Shown: piece by piece, positions 38,910-49,990 of the stretch
How the letters are laid out: the number at the start of each line of letters is the position of its first letter
Position numbering within the stretch: position 1 is the first letter of the stretch
DNA from: DASSJT01 sp963715025
GTDB taxonomy: Bacteria > Actinomycetota > Actinomycetes > Actinomycetales > Dermatophilaceae
Direction: 5' to 3'
Assembly (NCBI GenBank): GCA_963715025.1
Contig: CAVQQQ010000001.1
Location: 310,001 to 374,000, forward strand
DNA: 64,000 bases
The notes under the pieces: model-generated
Told to the model about the DNA's origin: nothing
The model's database searches: none
The model's input: the letters and a program-made list of their open reading frames with translations, nothing else
Program-made: the position numbers and the translations under genes

Positions 38910-39605
38910 GTGCGGCTGGTGATTGCGACGTGCTCGGTGGACTACGAGGGCCGGCTGACCGCCCACCTGCCGCTGGCGACGCGGCTGCTGGTTGTCAAGG
39001 CCGACGGGTCAGTGCTGGTGCACAGCGACGGGGGCTCCTACAAACCGCTCAACTGGATGTCTCCGCCGTGCGCCATGGCAGAGGTGGAGCCCGATGAGGG
39101 CGAGGCCTCGGAGGGAGTCGCGACGGTCTGGGTGGTGCAGAACGCCAAGTCCGACGACCGGCTCAGGGTCCGCATCCATGAGGTCCACCACGACTCGAGC
39201 CACGAACTCGGGGTGGACCCCGGGCTGGTCAAGGACGGTGTGGAGGCCCATCTCCAGCGCCTTCTCGCAGCGCATATCCACACCCTGGGCGACGGCTACA
39301 CCCTGGTGCGGCGGGAGTACATGACCGCGATCGGGCCGGTCGACATCCTGTGCCGCGACCACCTGGGCGCTTCCGTGGCGGTCGAGATCAAGCGCCGCGG
39401 CGACATCGACGGGGTCGAGCAGCTCAGCCGCTACCTCGAGCTCATGAACCGCGACCCGCACCTCGCGCCCGTCGTGGGCGTGTTCGCCGCCCAAGAGATC
39501 CGGCCCCAGGCTCGCACCCTGGCACAGGACCGGGGCATCCGGTGCGTCACCCTCGACTACGACGCCCTGCGCGGCATCGACGACGTGAGCGCGCGACTGT
39601 TCTGA
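38910..39605 (+). CDS. nucS: Mismatch-specific endonuclease NucS/EndoMS
   Basis: 231 aa. Cuts both strands at base mismatches and provides the non-MutS/MutL mismatch repair of Actinobacteria. The N-terminal DNA-binding/dimer domain is VRLVIATCSVDYEGRLTAHL. The C-terminal RecB-like nuclease carries the PD-(D/E)xK residues in IGPVDILCRD and VAVEIKRRGDIDGVEQLSRY. The C-terminus ends in ARLF, resembling the sliding-clamp-binding tail described for this family. GTG start 38910, supported by the -10 box. Confidence 0.95.
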   Translation: MRLVIATCSVDYEGRLTAHLPLATRLLVVKADGSVLVHSDGGSYKPLNWMSPPCAMAEVEPDEGEASEGVATVWVVQNAKSDDRLRVRIHEVHHDSSHELGVDPGLVKDGVEAHLQRLLAAHIHTLGDGYTLVRREYMTAIGPVDILCRDHLGASVAVEIKRRGDIDGVEQLSRYLELMNRDPHLAPVVGVFAAQEIRPQARTLAQDRGIRCVTLDYDALRGIDDVSARLF

Positions 39606-39611
39606 GCGGCG

Positions 39612-40232
39612 TCAGACCGCGGTGCGATCGGCCGTACCGGGCCAGCTCAGCACCTCGAAGCCGTCGTCGCCAACCGCGACTTTCGCAGTGGTGCAGTTCG
39701 GAAGGTACGCCTGCGCAGACAAGTCGGCGCGGGCGGTGCGCCCGAGCCGGGGGAGGCAGAAGGACATGACCCCGCCGTGGGAGAACACCAGCACCGTCTC
39801 CCCCCGGTGGAGGTCGGCGATTGCCTCGAGGGCGTCACGGTAGCGCTGCAGCACCTCCGCGCCCGACTCACCGCCAGGGATGCGGGCGCCCAGCTGGCCG
39901 GCCAGCCAGGCAGCGAAGACCCCCTTCAGTTCGCGGTCGTCGTTCTCGCGCCCGGCCAACAGCCCCACGGACCATTCCTGGAGGCCCTCGATGGTTCGGA
40001 CCGGCACGCCGAGCACCTCGCCCGCGATGCCGGCCGACTCGACCGCTCGGTCCATCGTGCTCGTGTAGACCATGGCCACTCGCTGCGGCCGCAGGCCCTC
40101 CGCCAGCTCCAGGGACTGGGCCCTGCCCTTGTCGGTCAGCAAGCCACCGGAGTCGGAGAGCACGTGCGGATGCTCGTAGTCGGCGTCCCCGTGCCGAGTG
40201 ACGAGCAGGGTCGCCTCGCAATGGAGGGCCAT
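39612..40232 (-). CDS. Histidine phosphatase (phosphoglycerate-mutase superfamily)
   Basis: 206 aa. Phospho-His motif VTRHGDADY near the N-terminus, second catalytic His in VLVFSHGGVMSF. Substrate not evident; such proteins include broad phosphatases and GpgP/CobC-type enzymes. TAGAGT 7 bases before the ATG suggests a leaderless mRNA. Converges with nucS with 6 bases between stops. Confidence 0.88.
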   Translation of the reverse strand: MALHCEATLLVTRHGDADYEHPHVLSDSGGLLTDKGRAQSLELAEGLRPQRVAMVYTSTMDRAVESAGIAGEVLGVPVRTIEGLQEWSVGLLAGRENDDRELKGVFAAWLAGQLGARIPGGESGAEVLQRYRDALEAIADLHRGETVLVFSHGGVMSFCLPRLGRTARADLSAQAYLPNCTTAKVAVGDDGFEVLSWPGTADRTAV

Positions 40233-40239
40233 GAAGCCG

Positions 40240-40245
40240 ACTCTA
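40240..40245 (-). promoter_or_regulatory. Putative -10 box of the histidine phosphatase gene (leaderless)
   Basis: TAGAGT on the minus strand, 7 bases before ATG 40232. Confidence 0.5.
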
Positions 40246-40293
40246 CGGGAACCGGGGGGTTCATCCAGTCAGTGCCGATCGCGTCATTCGTCG

Positions 40294-41200
40294 TCAGGTG
40301 ACATCGCGGCGACGGCCGGTGAGCACGATGGCGGCCACGCCCACGAGCACGTATGCCGAGAGGGTCAGCAGCGCCCGCCCGCCGCCGACCGTGGCGGTCA
40401 CCCCGGGAGGCGCCTCTGTCGCGCGCGCCGACGAGACGGCCGCCACGAGCGAACCGGCGTTGACCCCGGGGAGGGCGTCCCGCAGCGGCTGCAGCGACGA
40501 GAGCAGCGATCCAGCCATGGCCGAGATGAGGTTCTCCAGCCCCAGGGCCCACACGATGCCGAGGCCGATCGGAAGGGCGACCCCCCGGAGCAGCCAGCCG
40601 AGGACGCCACCGAGCGTGGCCCACATCGTCAGCACGAGCCACCCGGCGCCGGCACCCTTCAGCAGCTCGCCGGCCGTTGGCCAGGTGAGCGGCTGCCCCT
40701 CGGCAAGGGCAAGAGCTGCCGACGCGCCGGCCGAGATGCCGAACATCAGCACCACTCCGACGCCAACGGCCAGCGCGATCGACGCCCACTGGGCCACCAG
40801 GACCTTCGCGCGCGAGGGTCCTTGCGAGAACAGCGTCTTCACCGTGCCCCAGGTGTGCTCGCCGCCGAGGACCAGGGCCCCGAAGGCCAGCGCCAGCGCG
40901 CCGGCGAAGATCGGGTACCCGCCGATTGTGTTGAGGACCAGGCTATGCGGCATCACCGAGGCGAGGATCTGCTCGGGCGAGGCCCCGGCGAGCCGGTCGC
41001 TCGACCCGCCGCCACGATAGGCGAGGTAGGGGATCAGGTACGAGAAGGTCAGGTTGAGCACGACAGCTGCGGTGAGCAGTACCCAGGCGGCCGGCCGCCG
41101 CGAGATCTTCGACAGCTCGGCACGCACGACTCCCCACGTCGCCCCGGGGCGTGGCTCCCTCGATCTGGCCGAGGGCACCCATTCGGGCCCGCTCATCGTC

Positions 41201-41220
<20 letters not shown>
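40294..41220 (-). CDS. ABC-2-type transporter permease
   Basis: 308 aa with about six membrane helices, including AAWVLLTAAVVLNLTFSYLIP, ISAGASAALALAEG-type segments and the final VLVGVAAIVLTG. TWGTVKTLFSQGPSRAKVLVAQ is the cytoplasmic motif common in ABC-2 permeases. Its start lies 20 bases inside the ATPase gene. The four genes from 44133 down to 40294 form a sensor-regulator-transporter set, often used for antibiotic or cell-envelope stress defence; the substrate is unknown. Confidence 0.88.
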
Positions 41221-42112
<892 letters not shown>

Positions 42113-42265
42113 CGTGTGCCCTTCCGTGAGTTCGAATCGCCCGCTCCTGTCGGGCAGTTCGATCCTCGCGGTTTGGCCATGCCTTGTCGTCGCCCCAGTG
42201 AGGGCACCTCAGGTCACGCGTGGGGCGCAGCCCAGCCACCCGGCATACCCCCTGGGTTGTAGCCG

Positions 42266-42934
42266 TCAGGCGCTCCAGCCGGGTCGCACAAGCCCCGACT
42301 CGTACGCCATGACCACGAGCTGGGCCCGGTCGCGTGCATGCAGCTTGGTCATGGCCCGGCTGACGTGCGTCTTGGCGGTGGCTGGGCTCATGAAGAGGCG
42401 GCCCGCGATCTCGTCGTTGGAGAGACCTTCACCCACCAGCGCGACGACCTCACGCTCGCGGTCGGTGAGGTAGCGCATCTCGTCGCCACTCGTGGGCGCC
42501 CCCCGGCTGCGGGTGGCGAACTCGGCGATCAGACGCCGCGTCACGCCGGGAGACAGCAGGGCATCGCCGGCCGCCACGGCACGGATGGCGGCGAGCAGGT
42601 CAGTGGGCTCGGTGTCCTTGACGAGAAACCCGCTGGCGCCGATGCGAATCGCCTCGAAGACGTACTCGTCGAGGTCGAACGTCGTCAGGATCACGACCCT
42701 GGTGCCGGCGAGTCCCGGTGTGGCGATGATCTCGCGGGTGGCCTCGAGGCCGTCGAGACCGGGCATGCGGATGTCCATCAGCACCACGTCCGGCCGCTGG
42801 GCGCGCGCGACGTCTACCGCCTCGCGCCCGGTCGCCGCCTCCCCCACCACCTCCAGACCCTCTTCGGCGTCGAGGAGTGCTCGTAGCCCGCCACGGATCA
42901 GGGCCTGGTCGTCGGCCAACACCACGCGAATCAC
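42266..42934 (-). CDS. Response regulator, NarL/LuxR type
   Basis: 222 aa. Receiver domain with phospho-acceptor Asp in VVLMDIRMPGLDG (about residue 54), Thr/Lys partners in VILTTFDL and FLVKDTEP. A C-terminal LuxR helix-turn-helix is YLTDREREVVALVGEGLSNDEIAGRLF followed by SPATAKTHVSRAMTKL. GTG start overlapping the kinase stop (GTGA). It probably controls the ABC transporter genes just downstream. Confidence 0.93.
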   Translation of the reverse strand: MIRVVLADDQALIRGGLRALLDAEEGLEVVGEAATGREAVDVARAQRPDVVLMDIRMPGLDGLEATREIIATPGLAGTRVVILTTFDLDEYVFEAIRIGASGFLVKDTEPTDLLAAIRAVAAGDALLSPGVTRRLIAEFATRSRGAPTSGDEMRYLTDREREVVALVGEGLSNDEIAGRLFMSPATAKTHVSRAMTKLHARDRAQLVVMAYESGLVRPGWSA

Positions 42935-44133
42935 CCGTCCATCCCTCCTTCATCCCGATCGGCCCTACGCGTGCCACGAAGCGGCAGCCAGGCGCTCACC
43001 CGCCACCCACCCAGGGGCGAGGACCCCACCTCGAGCGTCCCACCGAGCGCACCGGCGCGCTCGCGCATCCCCCTCAGGCCACTCCCCTCCGACTCGGCGC
43101 GGGGACTGCTGCCCCGCCCGTCGTCGTCGACGCGGACCAGCACGCCGTCATCGCGCCGCTCGACCGCGACCACGGCACGGGTGGCGTGCGCGTGCCGGAC
43201 GACGTTGGTGAGGGACTCCTGCACGATGCGGTATGCCGCGAGGTCCAGTGCCGTCGGCAGCTCGCCCAGGGGAGCCGCAGCGGGGATCTGCGCCGTCGCG
43301 GTGGCATCGCGGACCTGGGCCTCGACGTCCAGCCCTGCAGCACGGGTGCGGCCGAGGAGGTCGTCGAGGGCACTCAGGGTCGCCGTCGGACGTCGCGGTG
43401 CCGAGCCGTCCTCGCCGCGCAGCATGTCGACCAGGGAGCGCAGCTCGCCGAGCCCCTCCTTGCTGGCATCCCGGATGGCCGTCAGGGCCGTTGTCGCCTG
43501 CTCGGGTCTCCGGTCGGCCAGGTGCAGGGCGACGCTGGCCTGCATGTTGATGAGCGCCATGTGGTGGGCCACGGTGTCGTGGATCTCCTGGGCGATCCGG
43601 AGGCGCTCCTCGCCGGCCTGGCGGCCGGCCCGCTCGGCGCGCTCCCGGCGCACGGCGACGAATCGCTCGCGCCGCCCCCGCACCGCCTCGCCGGCGATGA
43701 GCAGGAGGGCCGCCCACGTGAGAACGCCGCCCGCGGCGGCCCACGACCAGGGCTCGTGCCTGACGGGTACGTGGAGCGCGATGACCCCCAGGGCAAGGCC
43801 TGCGGCGCAGCCCACTGCAGCAAGGCGGCGGCCGCGGACCATGGCACCGAAGATCGCAATGGCCGGAGCGGCGAACACGGGCCCGTAGGCGTAGCCGAGC
43901 GCAAGGTACACCAGGGTCGCGGCCGAGGTGAGCCCGGCGACCCAGGCCGGCCACCTCGGAGCGAAGACGAGCGACAGGGCGCTCGCCACGCCCAAGCCGA
44001 TTGCCACGGCGTCGACCGGCCGGGCCTGCGGCTGTCCGTGGGAAGCGCCAACCGTGCCCCCGGCCACGATGACGGCCAGCACAACGGGGCCGACCACAGC
44101 GAAGGGGCTGGGCCGGCCGCGAAATGCAGGCAT
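42931..44133 (-). CDS. Sensor histidine kinase (HisKA_3)
   Basis: 400 aa from ATG 44133, chosen because GAGGGG lies 8 bases upstream; GTG 44142 is the alternative. N-terminal membrane helices (residues 10-155) with no large outside domain suggest sensing within the membrane. Phospho-His in RIAQEIHDTVAHHMALINMQ (about residue 200). ATPase N-box ESLTNVVRHAHATRAVV and G-box GSGLRGMRERAGALGG. Partner of the response regulator it overlaps. Confidence 0.92.
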   Translation of the reverse strand: MPAFRGRPSPFAVVGPVVLAVIVAGGTVGASHGQPQARPVDAVAIGLGVASALSLVFAPRWPAWVAGLTSAATLVYLALGYAYGPVFAAPAIAIFGAMVRGRRLAAVGCAAGLALGVIALHVPVRHEPWSWAAAGGVLTWAALLLIAGEAVRGRRERFVAVRRERAERAGRQAGEERLRIAQEIHDTVAHHMALINMQASVALHLADRRPEQATTALTAIRDASKEGLGELRSLVDMLRGEDGSAPRRPTATLSALDDLLGRTRAAGLDVEAQVRDATATAQIPAAAPLGELPTALDLAAYRIVQESLTNVVRHAHATRAVVAVERRDDGVLVRVDDDGRGSSPRAESEGSGLRGMRERAGALGGTLEVGSSPLGGWRVSAWLPLRGTRRADRDEGGMDG

Positions 44134-44246
44134 GTCGATCACCCCTCGAACGGTAGGCCAGCACGCGGCGAGGTGTCATCGCACGGCCGGCGCAGCCCGG
44201 CATACCCCTGCTGTCGTACCCCCGGGTGCTCGCCCTGCCGGCCAAA

Positions 44247-46406
44247 TCAGGCCGGGACCGGTGCCTCGGTGCCGAGCCCGCGCGAGGCGCGGATGATCCG
44301 CACGAAGTCGCCCATGATGTCGTTGATGCCGAAGTCCTTGGGCGTGAAGACCCTCGCGACCCCCTGGGCGCGCAGTGCCGCTGCGTCGGACTCCGGGATG
44401 ATCCCGCCGACGACGACGGGGACGTCTCCGGCGCCGGCCTCGGCCAGGCCCTGGAGCACCTTCGGGACCAGTTCCATGTGCGAGCCGGACAGGATCGACA
44501 GGCCGACCAGGTGCACGTCCTCGGCAACGGCGGCGGACACGATCTGGTCGGGGGTCAGGCGGATGCCCTGGTAGATCACCTCGAACCCGGCGTCGCGAGC
44601 CCGCACGGCGATCTGCTCTGCCCCGTTGGAATGCCCGTCGAGACCGGGCTTGCCGACCAGGACCCGCAGCTTCTCGCCGAGCTCCCGGCTGGTGCGGGCC
44701 ACCGCCTCGCGGACGTGGGCGAGCTCGGCGCTGTCGGAGTGGGCGATGCCGACGTTGCCCGAGACGCCCGTCGGCGCCCGGAACTCGCCGAAGACGTCGC
44801 GCAGCGCCTGGGCCCACTCGCCTGTGGTCACCTCGGCCCGAGCGCACTCCAGGGAGGCGGCCATGAGGTTCTCCGTGCCTGCAGCGGCGCGCTTGAGGTG
44901 GGCCAGGGCGGCGGACGCCCGCGCGCGTTTGCCGGGATCGGCGTCGCGCTCGGCGCGCCACGCCTTGACGGCCTGTGCAGCACGGCGCTCCACATCGGCA
45001 TCCACAGTCTGGATCGCGGCGTCGAGGTCGGCGGTGAGCGGGCTGGCCTCGGTGGTCTCGAAGCGGTTGACGCCGACCACGATGTCCTCACCGGCCTCGA
45101 TCCGCTGGCGCCGCAGCGCGTGTGAGGCGACGAGGGCCGATTTCATGTAGCCCGACTCCACCGCCGGAACGGCACCGCCCATCTCCTGAACGCGGTCGAT
45201 CTCAGCCCGGGCGGCCGCGAGGAGCTCCTCGACCTTGGCCTTGACAACGGTCGAGCCGGCGAAGATGTCGTCGTACTCCAGCAGGTCGGACTCGAACGCG
45301 AGCACCTGCTGCATGCGCAGTGACCACTGCTGGTCCCAGGGCCGGGGCAGGCCAAGGGCTTCGTTCCACGCCGGGAGCTGGACCGCGCGAGCGCGGGCAT
45401 CCTTCGAGAGCGTCACCGCGAGCATCTCCAGGACGATCCGCTGGACGTTGTTCTCAGGCTGGGCCTCGGTGAGCCCCAGGGAGTTGACCTGGACGCCGTA
45501 GCGGAAGCGCCGCTGCCTGGCGTCAGTGACGCCGTACCGGTCTCGGGTCACCTCGTCCCAGAGCTGCACGAAAGCCCGCATCTTGCACATCTCCTCGACG
45601 AACCGCACTCCGGCGTTGACGAAGAACGAGATCCGCTCCACGACCTCGCCGAAGCGCTCCGGCGGGACCTGGCCCGAGTCGCGCACCGCGTCCAGGACGG
45701 CGATCGCGGTGCACATGGCGTAGGCGATCTCCTGGACCGGGGTCGCCCCGGCTTCCTGCAGGTGGTAGCTGCAGATGTTGATCGGGTTCCACTTCGGGAG
45801 GTCGGAGACGGTGTAGGCGACCATGTCGGTGATCAGCCGCATCGACGGGTCGGGCGGGAACACGTAGGTACCGCGCGACAGGTATTCCTTGATGATGTCG
45901 TTCTGGGTCGTGCCGGCGAGGGCGCGCACGGCGGCCCCGGGGTCCTCCCCGGCCGATTCTGCCCGCTCCTCGGCCACCACCTGGTACATGGCGAGCAGCC
46001 ACATCGCGGTGGCGTTGATCGTCATCGAGGTGTTCATCTGCGACAGCGGGATCTGGTCGAACAGAGCACGCAGGTCGCCGACGTGCGAGATCGGCACACC
46101 CACCTTGCCGACCTCTCCCCGCGACAGGATGTGGTCGGGGTCGTAGCCGGTCTGGGTCGGCAGGTCGAACGCGACCGACAGTCCGGTCTGCCCCTTGGCT
46201 AGGTTGCGGCGGTAGAGCTCGTTGCTGGCGGCGGCGCTGGAGTGGCCGGCATACGTGCGCATCACCCACGGGCGGTCCCGCTTCTTCCGGGCGGACCCGG
46301 TGCTGGGTGCGGCACCCGGGGCGGCGCCAGGGGAGTCGGCGGGCGAGGGTGTGTCAGAGGACGGGCCTGGTGGCACGTCAGGAGCCGCGTGGGATGGGTC
46401 GGCCAT
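44247..46406 (-). CDS. ecm: Ethylmalonyl-CoA mutase (MeaA type) with B12 domain
   Basis: 719 aa. Rearranges (2R)-ethylmalonyl-CoA to methylsuccinyl-CoA with adenosylcobalamin. After a disordered Pro/Ala stretch (1-43), the mutase barrel begins RDRPWVMRTYAGHSSAAASNE and continues GLSVAFDLPTQTGYDPDH and QMNTSMTINATAMW, matching what I recall of MeaA/Ecm rather than MutB. The C-terminal cobalamin domain has the DxHxxG motif LDGHSNG (H592), LSILSGSH and VVGGIIPES. TACCTT lies 7 bases before the ATG (leaderless). With ccr, epimerase, thiolase and meaB in the window, this is an ethylmalonyl-CoA pathway set. Confidence 0.92.
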   Translation of the reverse strand: MADPSHAAPDVPPGPSSDTPSPADSPGAAPGAAPSTGSARKKRDRPWVMRTYAGHSSAAASNELYRRNLAKGQTGLSVAFDLPTQTGYDPDHILSRGEVGKVGVPISHVGDLRALFDQIPLSQMNTSMTINATAMWLLAMYQVVAEERAESAGEDPGAAVRALAGTTQNDIIKEYLSRGTYVFPPDPSMRLITDMVAYTVSDLPKWNPINICSYHLQEAGATPVQEIAYAMCTAIAVLDAVRDSGQVPPERFGEVVERISFFVNAGVRFVEEMCKMRAFVQLWDEVTRDRYGVTDARQRRFRYGVQVNSLGLTEAQPENNVQRIVLEMLAVTLSKDARARAVQLPAWNEALGLPRPWDQQWSLRMQQVLAFESDLLEYDDIFAGSTVVKAKVEELLAAARAEIDRVQEMGGAVPAVESGYMKSALVASHALRRQRIEAGEDIVVGVNRFETTEASPLTADLDAAIQTVDADVERRAAQAVKAWRAERDADPGKRARASAALAHLKRAAAGTENLMAASLECARAEVTTGEWAQALRDVFGEFRAPTGVSGNVGIAHSDSAELAHVREAVARTSRELGEKLRVLVGKPGLDGHSNGAEQIAVRARDAGFEVIYQGIRLTPDQIVSAAVAEDVHLVGLSILSGSHMELVPKVLQGLAEAGAGDVPVVVGGIIPESDAAALRAQGVARVFTPKDFGINDIMGDFVRIIRASRGLGTEAPVPA

Positions 46407-46413
46407 ATGGCCG

Positions 46414-46419
46414 AAGGTA
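46414..46419 (-). promoter_or_regulatory. Putative -10 box of ecm (leaderless)
   Basis: TACCTT on the minus strand, 7 bases before ATG 46406. Confidence 0.5.
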
Positions 46420-46448
46420 CCTGCGGGCTGCGCGCAGGCGGGAGTCTT

Positions 46449-46808
46449 TCAGGCGGTGAGAGGCGACACAGTGAGCGGGATCTCACGCCCAACGAGGGCC
46501 CGGTCGAGCCGAGCGCCGCGCAGCAGGCGCGCCGTGCGCGGGGTCATGGCGGTGATCGAGATGCGGCGCGCGCGGCGCCGGGCCCGGCGGTAGGACTCCA
46601 CGATCATCCCCAGGGCGGTGGCGTCGCCGATCTCGGCCCTCGACAGGTCGAGCAGGACGTCACCGCTGCCGTCGTCGACGATCTCGTGCAGGATCTGCCG
46701 CACATCCGGGACAGTGCGCACATCGATGCGGCCCGTGATGGACACCTGCTGCCCCTGTGCGGTCTCGGTGACCGACACCGGCAGCACCCCCGCGGTGTTT
46801 ACGCTCAT
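46449..46808 (-). CDS. STAS-domain protein (anti-sigma-factor antagonist fold)
   Basis: 119 aa from ATG 46808. Fold typical of SpoIIAA/RsbV: VSVTETAQGQQVSITGRIDV, then VLLDLSRAEIGDATALGMIV. In canonical antagonists the phosphorylated serine is in D-S-T/S-G-L; here it is D62-A-T-A-L, so the Ser is Ala63 and the Gly is Ala65. T64 is the only hydroxyl left. The C-terminus is rich in Arg (RRARRRARRISITAMT). No kinase or sigma gene is adjacent, so its partner is unknown. Confidence 0.85.
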   Translation of the reverse strand: MSVNTAGVLPVSVTETAQGQQVSITGRIDVRTVPDVRQILHEIVDDGSGDVLLDLSRAEIGDATALGMIVESYRRARRRARRISITAMTPRTARLLRGARLDRALVGREIPLTVSPLTA

Positions 46809-46841
46809 GGACGAAACCCCTGACGTTGCCGGAGGCCGTCG

Positions 46842-46857
46842 TGTGACGGCCCTCACC
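46842..46857. promoter_or_regulatory. Near-consensus Crp-type site between the STAS and PduO genes
   Basis: TGTGA, six bases, then TCACC: nine of ten positions of the TGTGA-N6-TCACA dyad. It lies in the gap 46809-46941 between divergent genes. Confidence 0.35.
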
Positions 46858-46941
46858 ACTATGAACGCATGGCAACCAGTAAAGGTTGGGACAAAACGGG
46901 GTACGGATCTGGTCAAGCCCACCATCTGAGACGCTTGTTCA

Positions 46942-47571
46942 ATGGTCAACCTCACCCGTATCTACACGCGCACCGGCGACGACGGCACGACGCACCTCGG
47001 CGACATGAGCCGCACCTCCAAGAACGACCCCCGCCTGCTGGCCTATGCGGATACCAACGAGGCCAACGCCGCGATCGGGGTAGCGATCGCAGCAGGCAAC
47101 CTGCGCGACGACGTGACAAAAACGCTGCTCCGGGTGCAGAACGACCTGTTCGACGTCGGCGCGGACCTGTGCACGCCGCTCCAGGAGACGTACGAGTACC
47201 CGCCTCTGCGCGTTGCGGCCGCTTGGATTGACGAGCTCGAGGCAGACTGCGACCGCTACCTCGCCGAGGTCGAGAAGCTGCGGTCGTTCATCCTCCCCGG
47301 CGGCACGCCGGGGGCCGCTTACCTGCACGTCGCGACGACGGTTGTGCGCCGCGCCGAGCGCGCGGCCTGGGCGGCGATGGAGGCGTGCGGCGACCAGCCC
47401 GGCACCGGAACCAAAGGCGAGGGTGGGGTCAACGTGCTCACCGCGAAGTACCTCAACCGGCTCTCGGACCTGCTGTTCATCCTCGCGCGAGTCACCAATC
47501 TCCCGCGGGGCGGGGACGTCCTGTGGCAGCCCGGCGGCGGACGCGCGTCCGCTCCCAAGAAGGCCCGTTAG
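46942..47571 (+). CDS. Cob(I)yrinic acid a,c-diamide adenosyltransferase (PduO type)
   Basis: 209 aa. Makes adenosylcobalamin from ATP and cob(I)alamin, the cofactor of both mutases in this window. Family motifs: YTRTGDDGTTHLGDMSRTSKN (ATP-binding N-terminus), YADTNEANAAIGVA, VQNDLFDVGADLCTP, FILPGGTPGAAYLHVATTVVRRAERAA and YLNRLSDLLFILAR. Its place after atpC and DUF2550 (on the other strand) is common in Actinobacteria. The gap upstream shows no cobalamin riboswitch. Confidence 0.94.
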   Translation: MVNLTRIYTRTGDDGTTHLGDMSRTSKNDPRLLAYADTNEANAAIGVAIAAGNLRDDVTKTLLRVQNDLFDVGADLCTPLQETYEYPPLRVAAAWIDELEADCDRYLAEVEKLRSFILPGGTPGAAYLHVATTVVRRAERAAWAAMEACGDQPGTGTKGEGGVNVLTAKYLNRLSDLLFILARVTNLPRGGDVLWQPGGGRASAPKKAR

Positions 47572-47593
47572 GCCGACAGCGGCCCCGGGCGGC

Positions 47594-48025
47594 TCAGGCC
47601 ACGTTGACGTTGAATCCCGGAGGAGCGCTCTCAAGCCATGAGCGCATGGCGGTGTATGCCGCAGGGGCCAGGGCCAGTCCGAACGTCTGGCCGCTGTACG
47701 TGGCCCGCACGGCGACGGCCGTGTCGGGCAGCCCCGGCACCACCTGCCGGATCGGCTCGGGCGGGCCGAGCACGAGCAGCGGCCGCTGCCATGTGCGGAC
47801 CGGCCTCAGTGACGGCCCCGCGACACTGAACCAGTCCATGGTGCTGGGCCCGAAGCGCAGCAGCCCCAACCGCCAGCGCGCCGCGCCGGGGATGAGTAGG
47901 GCGCATATCATCAGCGGCTTGCCGCCGGCGATGGCGCGGCGCCGGATGTAGACGAAGATCAGCCCTAGTGCGAGCAGGACCAGCAGCACGATGACCACAG
48001 CCTCGGCGGTGGTCAGCGGCGACAT
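47594..48025 (-). CDS. DUF2550 family membrane protein
   Basis: 143 aa. One N-terminal helix (VVIVLLVLLALGLIFVYI), then a cytoplasmic domain (ARWRLGLLRFGPSTMDWFSVAGPSLRP...). Found after atpC in many Actinobacteria; function unknown. It starts 12 bases after the atpC stop, so it belongs to the atp operon. Converges with the adenosyltransferase gene. Confidence 0.85.
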   Translation of the reverse strand: MSPLTTAEAVVIVLLVLLALGLIFVYIRRRAIAGGKPLMICALLIPGAARWRLGLLRFGPSTMDWFSVAGPSLRPVRTWQRPLLVLGPPEPIRQVVPGLPDTAVAVRATYSGQTFGLALAPAAYTAMRSWLESAPPGFNVNVA

Positions 48026-48037
48026 GGGGCCAGTCCT

Positions 48038-48310
48038 TCAGTCGGTCATCTGGGAGGCGTCGACAGCCTCGGCGACGATGGTGACTCGGTCGTGGTCGAC
48101 CGACAGGAAGCCGCTGTCGATCGTGGCGGTGTGCTTGGTGCCCTCGGTCGACGTGATTCGGATGTCGCCAGACACCAGGACGCCAAGAAGCGGAGTGTGC
48201 CCCGGGAGGATGCCCAGGTCGCCCTCGACGGAGCGGGCCGAGACCATGCGGGCCTCGCCCTCCCAGACCTTGCGGTCGGCGGCGACGAGTTCTACCAGCA
48301 GCTGGCTCAC
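48038..48310 (-). CDS. atpC: ATP synthase epsilon subunit
   Basis: 90 aa from GTG 48310; at this length it contains the N-terminal beta-sandwich (LLVELVAADRKVWEGEARMVSARSVEGDLGILPGHTPLL) and lacks most of the C-terminal helical domain, as is usual in Actinobacteria. It connects gamma to the c-ring. A 204-base gap with a strong hairpin separates it from atpD, which is unusual within this operon. Confidence 0.92.
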   Translation of the reverse strand: MSQLLVELVAADRKVWEGEARMVSARSVEGDLGILPGHTPLLGVLVSGDIRITSTEGTKHTATIDSGFLSVDHDRVTIVAEAVDASQMTD

Positions 48311-48419
48311 AGCGTGTCCCTCACTTGTGGAAGACGGTTCGGCAAGTTTAGCCACACCCCGCGGGCGCTCGGGCCGGCCGTACACAAGAGAACGGCGCGA
48401 GAGCCAGGGGGTATGCCGT

Positions 48420-48448
48420 GGGGCCGGCCTCCTGAGGCGGCCGGCCCC
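48420..48448. terminator. Strong hairpin inside the atp operon, between atpD and atpC
   Basis: GGGGCCGGCC and its exact complement with a 9-base loop. No U-run. It may pause or partly stop transcription, or be an RNA processing point. A GTATGCCG copy (48411-48418) touches it. The gap 48311-48514 holds no ORF I would defend. Confidence 0.5.
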
Positions 48449-48514
48449 GGTCCGGGCGCTGAGCGAAAACGCAGCAGGCCCGAGTGGCACGGGGGCGCCC
48501 ATGCCCCCGCAGTG

Positions 48515-49975
<1,461 letters not shown>

Positions 49976-49990
49976 GGCTTCTCTACCTTC

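Noticed and set aside
46809..46941. Possible cobalamin riboswitch before the adenosyltransferase gene
   Set aside because: Only 133 bases, shared by divergent genes, and no B12-box-like conserved segment seen.
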